Origin: Paenibacillus sp. FSL K6-1096
Lineage (GTDB): Bacteria > Bacillota > Bacilli > Paenibacillales > Paenibacillaceae
Direction: 5' to 3'
Assembly: GCF_037977055.1 (NCBI RefSeq)
Contig: NZ_CP150274.1
Location: forward strand, 3,410,001 to 3,474,000
Length of the DNA stretch: 64,000 nt
Part shown: piece by piece, positions 16,557 through 25,246 of the stretch
Layout: every line of letters starts with the position of its first letter
How positions within the stretch are numbered: the stretch's first letter is position 1
Translations under genes and position numbers: made by a program
Notes under the pieces: generated by a model
What the model was told of the DNA's origin: nothing
The model's database searches: none
What the model saw: only the letters and a program-made list of their open reading frames with translations

Positions 16557-16586
16557 ATTGTAGGCTGCGGACCGCCGGACTGTCAA
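16557..16586 (-). promoter_or_regulatory. Promoter of the exporter leader
   Basis: On the minus strand a consensus TTGACA (16581-16586) and TACAAT (16557-16562) are 18 bp apart. The leader to the exporter ATG would be about 280 bases long. Confidence 0.75.
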
Positions 16587-16607
16587 TGCCGGCTTCCCTT
16601 CCAGCTT

Positions 16608-17051
16608 CTAGCGCTTGGTCTCTTCCGAAGTCCCGTCCTCTGTGCCGGAAGCCTCTTCCGCATCCTCTGCATCCTCATAATCTTCCGTATCTGCCAGCGC
16701 CGCCGCTTCATTCCGGCTCCATTCCAGGAACTCTATCGCATCCTGATCCTCCGGGTCCAGCTTATGGGCCCTCTCGAAGGCCTTGATCGCTTTATCGTAT
16801 TCATTCAGATAATAGTAGGCATACCCGACGCGGAAGTGCCAGAGCGGGTCTTTCTTGCTCTTCTCCTTCGTCTTGTTGAACCATTTAAGCGCTTCCTTAT
16901 ACCGGCCCAGATTATTGAGCGCCCGCCCGAGATGAACCGACAGCTCATCGTCAATCAAAGGTGTCGGCACCTCTTTGATGCGTGATACGATCTCTTCAAA
17001 TTCATCTGCCTCATGCCAGGCATTCAGTTGTGCAATTAATTCTTCTCTCAT
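16608..17051 (-). CDS. TPR-repeat protein with acidic tail
   Basis: A 147-residue soluble protein with about three TPR-like helix pairs (LGRALNNLGRYKEALKWF, DPLWHFRVGYAYYYLNEYDK) and a strongly acidic Glu/Asp/Thr C-terminal tail. The first 110 residues match the N-terminal module of the SMI1/Imm51-like protein about 5 kb away, so one arose from the other by duplication. GGGAGG precedes the start. TPR modules mediate protein contacts; the partner is unknown. Confidence 0.72.
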   Translation of the reverse strand: MREELIAQLNAWHEADEFEEIVSRIKEVPTPLIDDELSVHLGRALNNLGRYKEALKWFNKTKEKSKKDPLWHFRVGYAYYYLNEYDKAIKAFERAHKLDPEDQDAIEFLEWSRNEAAALADTEDYEDAEDAEEASGTEDGTSEETKR

Positions 17052-17137
17052 TGCCGCTTAGCCTCCCGGTTAATAAATCCATTCCTCTAACAGTTACTTT
17101 ATCATGTTCACGGTGACTTTCCCACTGGCTCCTGGGG

Positions 17138-18376
17138 TTATGTAGGGATAATGATGCGGAAGGTGGTTCCCTTTCCTTTTTCACTCTGGACCCGGATATG
17201 CCCGCCTACCTTGTGGACCGCATTATAAGCCATCAGCATTCCCAGACCTGTGCCCTCCTCCTTGGTGGAGTAATAGGGCTTGCCCAGGCGTGACAGCTCC
17301 TCCTTCGTCATCCCGATGCCGTTATCCCGGATGGTTATGAGGATGTTCTGCTCACTCTCGGTAATAGCAATCGACAGAACCGCATCCTGCGTCTCTTTCA
17401 TCGCTTCAATGGCATTCTTGTACAGATTAATCAGGCATTGCTGCATCTGGTTGCGGTCGTAATGGGTAAATAGTGAATTATTGAAGCTGAATTCAACGGC
17501 AACCTTATGGATCGTGGCATAGGGCAGGATGACATTCTTGGTGTACTCACACTCAGCCTGGAGATTGGAGTAGACCCGGTTCTCGGACTGCGGCTTGGCA
17601 AAAGACAGATAGTCGCTGATAATCTTCTCCGCCCGGCTCAGCTCCAGCAGCGACAGCTCGATATAGCTTTTCTCCTCAGGAGTGAGGCCCTTCGACTGAT
17701 TCAGCAGCTGGAGGAAGCCGCTGGTCACGGTTAACGGGTTGCGCATCTCATGCGAGACGCTGGCCGCCAGCTCGCTGACCACGTTCAGGCGTTCCGACTG
17801 CATCATCCGCTCGCGGTTCCTGAGGTTCAACAGAATCTGCTCCAGCAGAATCATCAGGACCGCCATGACAACGGCATGGATGGTTAAGGCGTTGACGACC
17901 AGCATCCAGTACTGGATATCCAGCTTGCCCAGGATCAGGCTCAGGACAATCAGATAGCAGCCCATCGTGAGGATCACAAGGCCAGTCGCCCAGATCATCC
18001 GCCCTCTGGGCTTAGAACGGAGGAACCGCTTGCTCAGCGCAGGCACCAGAACCAGAACCGCCGTTGAGAACAGCAGCGACTGTACCACTCCTTCGCCGCC
18101 GACATAGAAACGGTACACATTCAGAATCAGATATAAGGGAAGGACGTGTTTGTACCCTCCGTACAAGGCTGTAATAATAAACGGAACGTACCGCAGGTCA
18201 AAGATGAATCCGCTCTCCAGCCGAATCGGCTTGGCGATGCACAGGATCATGGTAATAGCTGTGAGCAGCACAAGAATCTTCCGGTTATAGGCATGGGGCC
18301 TGTTCTCAAAGAAAATCAGAAAGATCAGCACGGGAAACAGCATGAACAGAAAATTGAGCAGCAACGTCTCAAACAA
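17138..18376 (-). CDS. Membrane sensor histidine kinase, KinB/sporulation-kinase-like
   Basis: A 412-residue kinase. The first 190 residues contain five or six membrane helices of the 5TMR-LytS/YhcK type, with no extracytoplasmic domain. Then follow the phosphoacceptor box SVSHEMRNPLTV, the N box NLYKNAIEA, G1 DNGIGMT and G2 GTGLGM. This layout is that of sporulation kinase KinB and relatives that feed the Spo0A phosphorelay. No response regulator is adjacent, as expected for a phosphorelay kinase. The start codon is TTG, preceded by AAGGAAG. Confidence 0.83.
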   Translation of the reverse strand: MFETLLLNFLFMLFPVLIFLIFFENRPHAYNRKILVLLTAITMILCIAKPIRLESGFIFDLRYVPFIITALYGGYKHVLPLYLILNVYRFYVGGEGVVQSLLFSTAVLVLVPALSKRFLRSKPRGRMIWATGLVILTMGCYLIVLSLILGKLDIQYWMLVVNALTIHAVVMAVLMILLEQILLNLRNRERMMQSERLNVVSELAASVSHEMRNPLTVTSGFLQLLNQSKGLTPEEKSYIELSLLELSRAEKIISDYLSFAKPQSENRVYSNLQAECEYTKNVILPYATIHKVAVEFSFNNSLFTHYDRNQMQQCLINLYKNAIEAMKETQDAVLSIAITESEQNILITIRDNGIGMTKEELSRLGKPYYSTKEEGTGLGMLMAYNAVHKVGGHIRVQSEKGKGTTFRIIIPT

Positions 18377-18602
18377 GGCTAACTTCCTTTCGGCTCTACT
18401 GCGGGTAGAGGCAAATGCGTTTGTGCGCAGGGCACTATACTTAGAACATTACGCTAACCTGATAATATATGTAAAGGAATTGTTATACCCGTCCTTTTTA
18501 ATTCAGGGCCAAGGATACCGGCGGCCGGTGTCGAATATCTATGGCGGAAGACATGATTACACAGCTTGTGCAGAATAATTGCGACCTAAGGAGTGGATAA
18601 CC

Positions 18603-19400
18603 ATGGCTTTTACAATCAGTAATCTGAAGGACAATTCCAACGTTGTCGTCAGGCAGGAGCTCGGCGGGTTCTCGGTGCTTGAATACAAGGAGGACTTAAG
18701 CTGTACCTCTGTTGCCGAGGCTCAGGCCAACTACTTCATGAGCCAGAGCCGCATGCGCAACAAGCAGCTCATGATCGAGCTCAATAACAGCGAGGTAATG
18801 CTGAGTGCAGGCGCCCTGCAATATATGGTCGGGAATATCGAGATGACCTCCGGCATCAAGGGGGTCGGCGGCCTGATGCGCAACATGCTGGCGGGTGCGG
18901 CCACAGGAACGAGTGCAGTTAAACCGCTTTATAAAGGAACCGGAACGATTCTGCTGGAGACCACCTACAAGTATCTCTGGCTGATTGACGTAGACCATGA
19001 TGATATCGTGCTGGATGACGGGCTGTTCCTGGCCTGCGAGACCACGTTGGATGTCTCGGTTACGGCCCGCAAGAACGTGTCCTCTGCCGTTCTTGGCGGA
19101 GAGGGCCTGTTCAATCTGAGCGCCCGGGGCAAAGGCATTCTGGCCCTGGAAGCGCCGATCCCGGCCGAGGAGGCCGTGGTGGTTGAATTGCAGAATGATG
19201 TGCTGAAGGTGGATGGCAACTTTGCATTGATGTGGTCGAATACGCTGGATTTCACCGTCGAGAAGTCAGGCAAGACCCGCCTGGGCTCCGCCGCCTCCGG
19301 TGAAGGTCTGGTCAATGTCTACCGGGGAACCGGCACGGTCTGGCTGGCCCCGCTGTCGAATTACAGGAACAGCCTGTTCACGGCTCCGCCTGCGCCTTAG
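18603..19400 (+). CDS. AIM24 family protein
   Basis: A 265-residue beta-rich protein of the AIM24/TIGR00266 family. Recognisable parts include LSAGALQYMVGNIEMTSG, YKGTGTILLE, LVNVYRGTGTVWLAPL and a helical glycine-rich insert (GVGGLMRNMLAGAATG). The mitochondrial relative affects inner-membrane architecture; the bacterial role is not settled. ATG at 18603 follows AAGGAGTGGATAACC, and an upstream in-frame start at 18579 lacks this. It is a single-gene unit ending in a bidirectional terminator. Confidence 0.82.
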   Translation: MAFTISNLKDNSNVVVRQELGGFSVLEYKEDLSCTSVAEAQANYFMSQSRMRNKQLMIELNNSEVMLSAGALQYMVGNIEMTSGIKGVGGLMRNMLAGAATGTSAVKPLYKGTGTILLETTYKYLWLIDVDHDDIVLDDGLFLACETTLDVSVTARKNVSSAVLGGEGLFNLSARGKGILALEAPIPAEEAVVVELQNDVLKVDGNFALMWSNTLDFTVEKSGKTRLGSAASGEGLVNVYRGTGTVWLAPLSNYRNSLFTAPPAP

Positions 19401-19422
19401 CCCCTACATTCTCGCAGGAGAC

Positions 19423-19467
19423 AGCAAAAAGATCCTCAATCCCGGTCAGGGAGGGGATCTCTTTGCT
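19423..19467. terminator. Bidirectional terminator between AIM24 and SASP genes
   Basis: AGCAAAAAGATCC...GGATCTCTTTGCT forms a long hairpin with A/T-rich outer arms on both sides. Confidence 0.7.
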
Positions 19468-19502
19468 ATGGATATAATTCTATTCAATGGATCTAATCAG
19501 TT

Positions 19503-19787
19503 CTATTCCTTCGCCTGATTCGCTAACTGCTCCTGGGCCAGGCGGATCATCTCACGGACCATCGACCCGCCGATTCTGCCGCCAATCTGGCCGGCCGATT
19601 CCGTGGTCAGCCCGCCGTTATTGCCCGCCTGCAGCGGGATGCCCAGCTCTTTGGCCACCTCGTATTTCACATCGTCCGGATGCTGCGGATCAACGTTGTA
19701 GCCCTCCTGCCGCATGACCTCCGCCTTGAAGGTCTGCATCCCCTGGGCCGATCCCGGCACCGCATATCTTCTGCTTCTTCTGGCCAT
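19503..19787 (-). CDS. Alpha/beta-type small acid-soluble spore protein
   Basis: A 94-residue spore DNA-binding protein. The conserved KYEVAKELGIPL contains the germination-protease site region, and GGRIGGSMVREMIRLAQEQL is the second family signature. It is longer at the N-terminus (RRSRRYAVPGSAQGMQTFKAEV) than the typical 60-72-residue SASP. These proteins coat DNA in the forespore and protect it from UV and heat. Expression in the forespore is expected from the family. Its presence marks the organism as an endospore former. Confidence 0.9.
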   Translation of the reverse strand: MARRSRRYAVPGSAQGMQTFKAEVMRQEGYNVDPQHPDDVKYEVAKELGIPLQAGNNGGLTTESAGQIGGRIGGSMVREMIRLAQEQLANQAKE

Positions 19788-19870
19788 TCGATGAATTCAC
19801 TCCCTTGCTGTCTTTCATCTAAGTTGCCCAGGGAGCGGAGCCTTCATTCGTCTTCGTTCGTCTTCACCTA

Positions 19871-20788
19871 TCAGGACTGCATTCCGTCTTCTATCCGCTT
19901 CATGAACTCCTCCGCTGCACTGTATCCGAGCTGCTTGAGATACCAGTTATTCGCAGCCGCTTCAATCAGGCCGGCCACATCGCGGCCCGGCTGAAGCTGC
20001 ACCTCGATATGCGGAATCTGCACTCCAAGATATTCGGTGAACTGGGGAACCACCTCCAGCTCGTTATTGAGCGAGTTCTCCCGCCACGGTGCCAGCTCAA
20101 TATCGAGCACAATCCGCGTCTCATCCTGGAATGCCCGCCGCCCGTACTGCCGCACGACATTAATCAGGCCGATGCTGCGCAGCGCCAGGAATTCACGCGT
20201 AGTCTCGTTGTGGGTCCCGAGCAGCGTTGCCGGTCCGAGCTTCTTCAGCACGACAATATCATCGGCCACGAAGCGGTGGCCCCGTCTGATGAGAGTGTGT
20301 GCGGTCTCGCTTTTGCCGATGCCGGATTTACCCCGCAGCAGCACGCCGATCCCCGATACGTTGACGCATACTCCGTGGATGGACACCTCGGGGGCCAGTG
20401 TCTTCACCAGGAAGCTGTCCAGCCTGGCGATGAATTCGTTGGTCACCTCAGGCGTCCGCAGCAGCGGAATGCCCTCCTGGTCGCAGAACAGCGTCAGATA
20501 AGGAATCTCCTGCTGGCCGCTGGTTACAATGAAGCAGGGCGGATGGTATTTGACGATGTTGCCGATGTGCAGCTTGCGTTCCTCTACACTCAGCGTAAGC
20601 AAATAGTTAATCTCCTTGCGGCCCAGCACCTGCACACGTTCCATCGGGAAGAAATCGAAATATCCGACGAATTCCAGACCCGGTCTGTGTGTCCTTGGAC
20701 GGGTCACGGGACGGTCCATCCGCTCCGCTCCGGCAAGCACCTCAAGCTTGAATTTCTCCGCCAGGCTCTGCACGCTAATCGACTTCAT
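19871..20788 (-). CDS. HPr kinase/phosphorylase paralogue
   Basis: A 305-residue protein with the two-domain HprK plan. It keeps the catalytic histidine in SIHGV (His139), a P-loop GKSGIGKSE (153-161) and VADD (174-177). Deviations are Lys for Asp in the P-loop (usually GDSGVGKSE) and a degenerate signature ALRSIGLINVVRQYGRRAFQ in place of the usual IRGLGIINV..YGAGAV. It lacks the lgt neighbour typical of the housekeeping hprK. It may phosphorylate HPr/Crh or another small protein. MKSIS at 20788 follows GGAGGG and is preferred to a start 60 bases upstream. Confidence 0.78.
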   Translation of the reverse strand: MKSISVQSLAEKFKLEVLAGAERMDRPVTRPRTHRPGLEFVGYFDFFPMERVQVLGRKEINYLLTLSVEERKLHIGNIVKYHPPCFIVTSGQQEIPYLTLFCDQEGIPLLRTPEVTNEFIARLDSFLVKTLAPEVSIHGVCVNVSGIGVLLRGKSGIGKSETAHTLIRRGHRFVADDIVVLKKLGPATLLGTHNETTREFLALRSIGLINVVRQYGRRAFQDETRIVLDIELAPWRENSLNNELEVVPQFTEYLGVQIPHIEVQLQPGRDVAGLIEAAANNWYLKQLGYSAAEEFMKRIEDGMQS

Positions 20789-20935
20789 AGGAAGCCCTCC
20801 CAACCATATTTTTCCGATTGATTTATCTAAAAATCTTGTATTCTGCACACGCTAATTATATATTAAAAGCAATATATAAGACCTTAGACCCATAAAAAAC
20901 AATAAATTCTATTAAAATCAAGAAGGTGTAATATA

Positions 20936-22597
20936 TTGGCCTTAGCGTCATGGATCGATCTGATCATGTGCTTCATTCTGTTCCTTCTGTTCGTCTATGT
21001 AGTCGCCACCGTTACCATTACCAATCTGCACAAGGTCTACCTGGGCTTCCATTTCTCCATGCTGATCTGGCCGTACTCCCAGTTTGCCATTAGGACCGTT
21101 AATGATCCTGTCTATCAGCTATTCTATGTGAAGCTCGCCTTCGTTGATGCTTCCGTGCTGGTCCTGGGCTGGATTTTCTTCACGATTCTGCTCTCCGGAC
21201 AATCCCAATTTCTGCATAAAAAGGTGCTCTTGGCCCTGTTCATTCCGGCCCTGCTATCCTCAGCCGGGGTTATCCTGAATCCCAACGGATGGTTCGTCCG
21301 TCCCGTGAACGGAGGGTATGTAGAGCGAATCTACGGGCCCATCTTCTGGGTGAACATGGCCATTCTGATTGCGCACGCCATTGTGTCGCTGTACATCGTA
21401 CGCACCGCCCTGGTCTCCGATCAGGCACAGCGCATCAAGAATCAGATTCTGTATATCCTGCGGGGCATTGTTGCCGTATGCGCCTTCCTCCTGATCGATG
21501 TGCTGCTCAATGTGGTGCTGGATGATTACCTCCCCGTGATTCCGGGCTTCACCTCGCTGGGGATTGTGGTATCGGCTACTTTTTTTGTGATCACCATCCA
21601 TAAGGACAAAGTGTTCGATATTGTGACCATCGCCCATCAGGACATCATCAATACGATGGAGTACGGCATTCTGGTGCTTGATGACCAGGAGCGGGTGGTC
21701 GAGATTAACCGTGCGCTGCTTCCGCAGGTCAGGCTGGCGTCCGGGCAGCGGTTCGAGATGGCGCACTACCTGCCGGACGGCGAGAAGCTGAAGACTGAAG
21801 CCTTCCTGCAGACCTACCGGAATCATCCGCTGGAGGTCGCAGAGATTGAGCTGCTGTATCCCACCCTCCAGATGTATGTCAGCATCCATGCCGCACCGAT
21901 TATGGTCGGCGGAAGCCGGGTCGGACGGATTGTCATCTTCCAGAATATAACCGAGCTGCGGCGCCTTATTGAAGAGACCGCCCAGCAGAACGCCATCCTC
22001 CAGGAACGGAACACCGCCCTGATTAAGATTCAGGAGGAGCTGTTCCAGACCAACGCCAAGCTGCGGAAGCTGGCGGTTACCGACAGCCTGACCGGCTGCT
22101 ACAACCGGCATTATCTCATGCAGCGGCTGGAGGAGGAGCTGCTCCAGGACCGGAATTCACCGGCCTCTTCGACCATTATACTGATCGATATCGATTATTT
22201 CAAAACGGTCAATGACCGCTACGGCCATCTGGCCGGTGATGAGGTCATTTGCCGCACGGTGGAGGTGCTGCAGCGCTGTCTCCGCTCCTCCGATATTCTC
22301 GCCCGCTACGGCGGAGAGGAGTTCATCATTTATCTGCCGGATACGGATGAGGCACAGGCGCTTAGTCTGGCCGGACAGCTCAAGTTAAGCGTTGAGCACA
22401 ATTCCATCCACATTGATTATCTCAATGAGCCCGTCTCCATCACCATCAGCATGGGACTGCTCAGTATATATGAATTCAAAATCCCGCCCGGCATGGATGC
22501 AACCACCTACCTGAACAACCTGTTCAAAGCTGCCGACCAAGCCCTCTATGCCGCCAAGCATCAGGGCCGGAACCAGATTGTTGCCGGGAGGGTTTGA
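20936..22597 (+). CDS. Membrane diguanylate cyclase (7TM-PAS-GGDEF)
   Basis: A 553-residue enzyme making cyclic di-GMP. Residues 1-225 have about seven membrane helices of the histidine-kinase N-terminal type. A PAS-like domain (MEYGILVLDDQERVVEINRA) and a coiled coil follow, then a GGDEF domain with the active site GGEEF. The inhibitory I-site RSSD lies five residues before it, so product inhibition is likely. TTG start with AGAAGGTG upstream. It is monocistronic with a strong terminator. A role in a motility-biofilm switch is inferred. Confidence 0.86.
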   Translation: MALASWIDLIMCFILFLLFVYVVATVTITNLHKVYLGFHFSMLIWPYSQFAIRTVNDPVYQLFYVKLAFVDASVLVLGWIFFTILLSGQSQFLHKKVLLALFIPALLSSAGVILNPNGWFVRPVNGGYVERIYGPIFWVNMAILIAHAIVSLYIVRTALVSDQAQRIKNQILYILRGIVAVCAFLLIDVLLNVVLDDYLPVIPGFTSLGIVVSATFFVITIHKDKVFDIVTIAHQDIINTMEYGILVLDDQERVVEINRALLPQVRLASGQRFEMAHYLPDGEKLKTEAFLQTYRNHPLEVAEIELLYPTLQMYVSIHAAPIMVGGSRVGRIVIFQNITELRRLIEETAQQNAILQERNTALIKIQEELFQTNAKLRKLAVTDSLTGCYNRHYLMQRLEEELLQDRNSPASSTIILIDIDYFKTVNDRYGHLAGDEVICRTVEVLQRCLRSSDILARYGGEEFIIYLPDTDEAQALSLAGQLKLSVEHNSIHIDYLNEPVSITISMGLLSIYEFKIPPGMDATTYLNNLFKAADQALYAAKHQGRNQIVAGRV

Positions 22598-22601
22598 GAA
22601 G

Positions 22602-22637
22602 ACAGCACCAGCCCCAGTGGCAGGTGCTGTTTTTTTG
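22602..22637 (+). terminator. Terminator of the diguanylate cyclase gene
   Basis: ACAGCACC...GGTGCTGT followed by seven T residues. Confidence 0.85.
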
Positions 22638-22717
22638 AATACATGCTGTAACCTTTTGGCATGAGCCGCCGTCTAAGATCACAAATAAACCACAAACTTT
22701 CGAAGAGGTGACTGAAC

Positions 22718-24121
22718 GTGAAGAATACATTCAAGATAATGACAGTAACCGCAGCCGCCGCTCTTACGCTAAGCCTGACAGGACAATCCTTCGCATCGGC
22801 AGCAGCCTTCAAGGATCTGAATAACGTGCCTGACAAAGATAAGATTATTGCACTGCAGAACAGCGGCTTGATCAAAGGCATCAGCGCGGATCTGTTCGGC
22901 CCGGGCCTCAGCATCACAGCGGCCCAAGGGGTGCAGATGATCGTCAATGCGCTTGATCTGAATTTGAATGCAATCCGGTTCATAAAAGAGCCGCATGCCA
23001 CCGACTATTTCAAGAACGCCAATGACTCCGCCTGGTATGCACAGGCGCTGATTATCGCCGGTGTCCACGGGCTGGACCTGCCTGCCGATCTGAAGCCAGG
23101 TGAGAAGCTGACCCGCGAAGAATTCACCTACCAGCTCATCGATGCGATCGAGAATACGAACCGCCTGCCGATGATTAAGCCGGTGGTGGTGGAGTACGCC
23201 GACCAGGACCAGGTGAAGGTGGAATACTCCGGTGCCATCCAGCGCGCGCTGAATTACGGTGTACTGAAGCTGGATGCCAGCGGCAAGCTGAACCCTAAGC
23301 AGGAGATTACCCGCGCCGAAGCGGCTGTAGCCATCAGCAACGCGCTGGCCTATCTGAAGGCCCATCCGGCCCCGGAGGCTACGGATGAGGTCCTGACCGC
23401 AGAGCAAGCAGTGCAGGTGATTAAAGAGACGGTCGGCCCGGAAGCCAGCCTGCAGATCAAGATTACTCCGGCGGCCAGCATGTCCCGTGAAGCCTTCACG
23501 TATCTGTTGATCCATACGTTACAGACCAGCGGACAGCTGCCTATGATTAACGTTGTTCCTGTGGAAGTGAAGGACGGCGATCAGATCGATATCCTGAACT
23601 CCGGCGCTATCCAGACTGCCCTGGCTCTCGGCCTCGTGGAGCTGGATGCAGACGGCAATTTCAATCCAAAGGGCGCAATTACCCGTCCTGAAGCTGCTTC
23701 CATCGCCGGAAATGCCATGAATTATCTGAAAGCCCATCCGGCACCCGGTAACGTAAGCAAGACAATCACCGCAACCGAGGCCGTCCAGTTCATTAAGGAT
23801 GCCGCCGGTCCAGAGGCGAACCTGCAGATCAAGATTGATCCGAACATGAGCGTTACCCGCGAATCGTTCACCTATCTGCTCATTAACACACTCCAGACCA
23901 GCGGGCAGCTGCCGATGATTAAGCTGATCCCGGTGGAGATCAAGGATAATGACCAGATTGATCTTCCGAACTCGGGAGCCATTCAAACAGCGCTTGCCCT
24001 CAAAATTGTGAAGCTGGATGAAGACGGACGCTTCCGGCCGCAGGACGGAGTCACCAGCGCTGACGCAGCAGCTATGGTCAGCCAGGTGAAGGCGATCCTG
24101 AGCAGTAAGCCTGCGAAGTAA
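22718..24121 (+). CDS. Secreted SLH-like repeat protein
   Basis: A 467-residue exported protein with a signal peptide (residues 1-29). The body is three related modules of about 115 residues that repeat motifs such as REEFTYQLIDAIENTNRLPM / REAFTYLLIHTLQTSGQLPM / RESFTYLLINTLQTSGQLPM and SGAIQ(R/T)AL. Modules 2 and 3 are nearly the same, suggesting recent duplication. Parts resemble S-layer homology units (ITRAEAAVAISNAL), which bind secondary cell-wall polymer. GTG start after GAAGAGGTGACTGAAC. Surface attachment is likely; the function is otherwise unknown. Confidence 0.75.
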   Translation: MKNTFKIMTVTAAAALTLSLTGQSFASAAAFKDLNNVPDKDKIIALQNSGLIKGISADLFGPGLSITAAQGVQMIVNALDLNLNAIRFIKEPHATDYFKNANDSAWYAQALIIAGVHGLDLPADLKPGEKLTREEFTYQLIDAIENTNRLPMIKPVVVEYADQDQVKVEYSGAIQRALNYGVLKLDASGKLNPKQEITRAEAAVAISNALAYLKAHPAPEATDEVLTAEQAVQVIKETVGPEASLQIKITPAASMSREAFTYLLIHTLQTSGQLPMINVVPVEVKDGDQIDILNSGAIQTALALGLVELDADGNFNPKGAITRPEAASIAGNAMNYLKAHPAPGNVSKTITATEAVQFIKDAAGPEANLQIKIDPNMSVTRESFTYLLINTLQTSGQLPMIKLIPVEIKDNDQIDLPNSGAIQTALALKIVKLDEDGRFRPQDGVTSADAAAMVSQVKAILSSKPAK

Positions 24122-24141
24122 GCAATAGGACATTAATTTTG

Positions 24142-24172
24142 CCCCTTCCGCGAGTATGCGGGAGGGGTTTTT
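24142..24172 (+). terminator. Terminator of the SLH-like gene
   Basis: CCCCTTCCGCG and CGGGAGGGG form a stem followed by TTTTT. Confidence 0.85.
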
Positions 24173-24176
24173 GGCG

Positions 24177-24683
24177 CTACAGCAGCAGCACCATCAGATC
24201 CTCGTCCAGATACTCACCGTCAAGCTTCATCGCTTTCGGCTCTGTGCCGTAACGGACGAATCCCAGGGATTCGTAGAGCCTTTTAGCGGGCAGATTACTG
24301 GAGGTTACGGTCAGCATTAGCTGCTCCAGCCCCGGCGCTGCCTTCGCCCGCGCGATCAGCTCCAGCATCAGCGCGCGGCCCAGGCCATGTTTACGGGCGA
24401 CCAAATCTACATATACTGCATACACATGCGCCTTGTGCTGAATCTTGGGCCGGCTCTCCCGGAAAAAGGTGGCCATGCCCGCCAGCCTCTCATCCCCATC
24501 CAAGAAGGCACCCAGGGTGAAATTCCCGTCCGAGGGTTCCAGCCTGATCCGGGTAGTCTCAATGGACAGCTTCGCTTCTGATTCATAGGAGCTGAGAAAA
24601 GCCTCCGGGTGCTGCTGCAGCGACTGCAAGCGAAGCGCACGGTAGCTTTCGGCGTCTGACGGGGTCAGTGTCCTGATGTACAT
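24177..24683 (-). CDS. GNAT family N-acetyltransferase
   Basis: A 168-residue acetyl-CoA-dependent transferase. Motif A appears as VYVDLVARKHGLGRALM, with the acetyl-CoA loop in RKHGLG, and motif B as NLPAKRLYESLGFVRYG. The substrate is not predictable. GGGAGGAAGGAA precedes the ATG. It is transcribed convergently with the SLH gene and divergently from the DUF1304 gene. Confidence 0.84.
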   Translation of the reverse strand: MYIRTLTPSDAESYRALRLQSLQQHPEAFLSSYESEAKLSIETTRIRLEPSDGNFTLGAFLDGDERLAGMATFFRESRPKIQHKAHVYAVYVDLVARKHGLGRALMLELIARAKAAPGLEQLMLTVTSSNLPAKRLYESLGFVRYGTEPKAMKLDGEYLDEDLMVLLL

Positions 24684-24716
24684 TTCCTTCCTCCCTTACG
24701 ATATGGATGCAATAAA

Positions 24717-24745
24717 TTGACAAACATCAAACATTTGGGTATATT
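24717..24745 (+). promoter_or_regulatory. Promoter of the DUF1304 gene
   Basis: TTGACA (24717-24722) and TATATT (24740-24745) are 17 bp apart, in an AT-rich intergenic stretch. Confidence 0.7.
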
Positions 24746-24824
24746 TAGGTTTGTAAAATTATATTTTGCACAATATAAATATGGAATTGTATCGATTCAC
24801 ATCACTTGAAAAGAGGGACTTCTT

Positions 24825-25193
24825 ATGATGATTGTAAGCACCGTACTGGTGGCCTTGGTAGCTCTGGAGCATGTGTATATTCTGGTGCTGGAAATGTTCC
24901 TGTGGACCACATCGCGGGCACAGAAGGCGTTCGGAACCACCCCAACCTTCGCACAGGAGACAAAATCGCTGGCTGCTAACCAGGGCTTGTATAACGGCTT
25001 CCTGGCTGCCGGACTAATCTGGGGACTGCTGCATCCCAGCGCTGAATTCGGCTACCAGCTGCAATTGTTCTTCCTGATCTGTGTAGCGGTTGCAGCGATC
25101 TATGGCGGCATCACCTCCAAAAGATCCATTCTGCTGATGCAGGGCCTCCCCGCCTTCCTGGCACTGGCTGCCACGCTGATCGCACATCTGTAA
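24825..25193 (+). CDS. DUF1304 family small membrane protein
   Basis: A 122-residue protein with four predicted membrane helices and little else. The opening ALVALEHVYILVLEMFLW, the NQGLYNGFLAAGL motif and the closing short helix are typical of DUF1304. No function is established for the family. GAGGGACTTCTT precedes tandem ATG codons at 24825/24828. Confidence 0.82.
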   Translation: MMIVSTVLVALVALEHVYILVLEMFLWTTSRAQKAFGTTPTFAQETKSLAANQGLYNGFLAAGLIWGLLHPSAEFGYQLQLFFLICVAVAAIYGGITSKRSILLMQGLPAFLALAATLIAHL

Positions 25194-25246
25194 CGTCACA
25201 TGTAACATTCGCGCGCCCAGGCAGGCCGTGACCGCTCACTCTTGCC

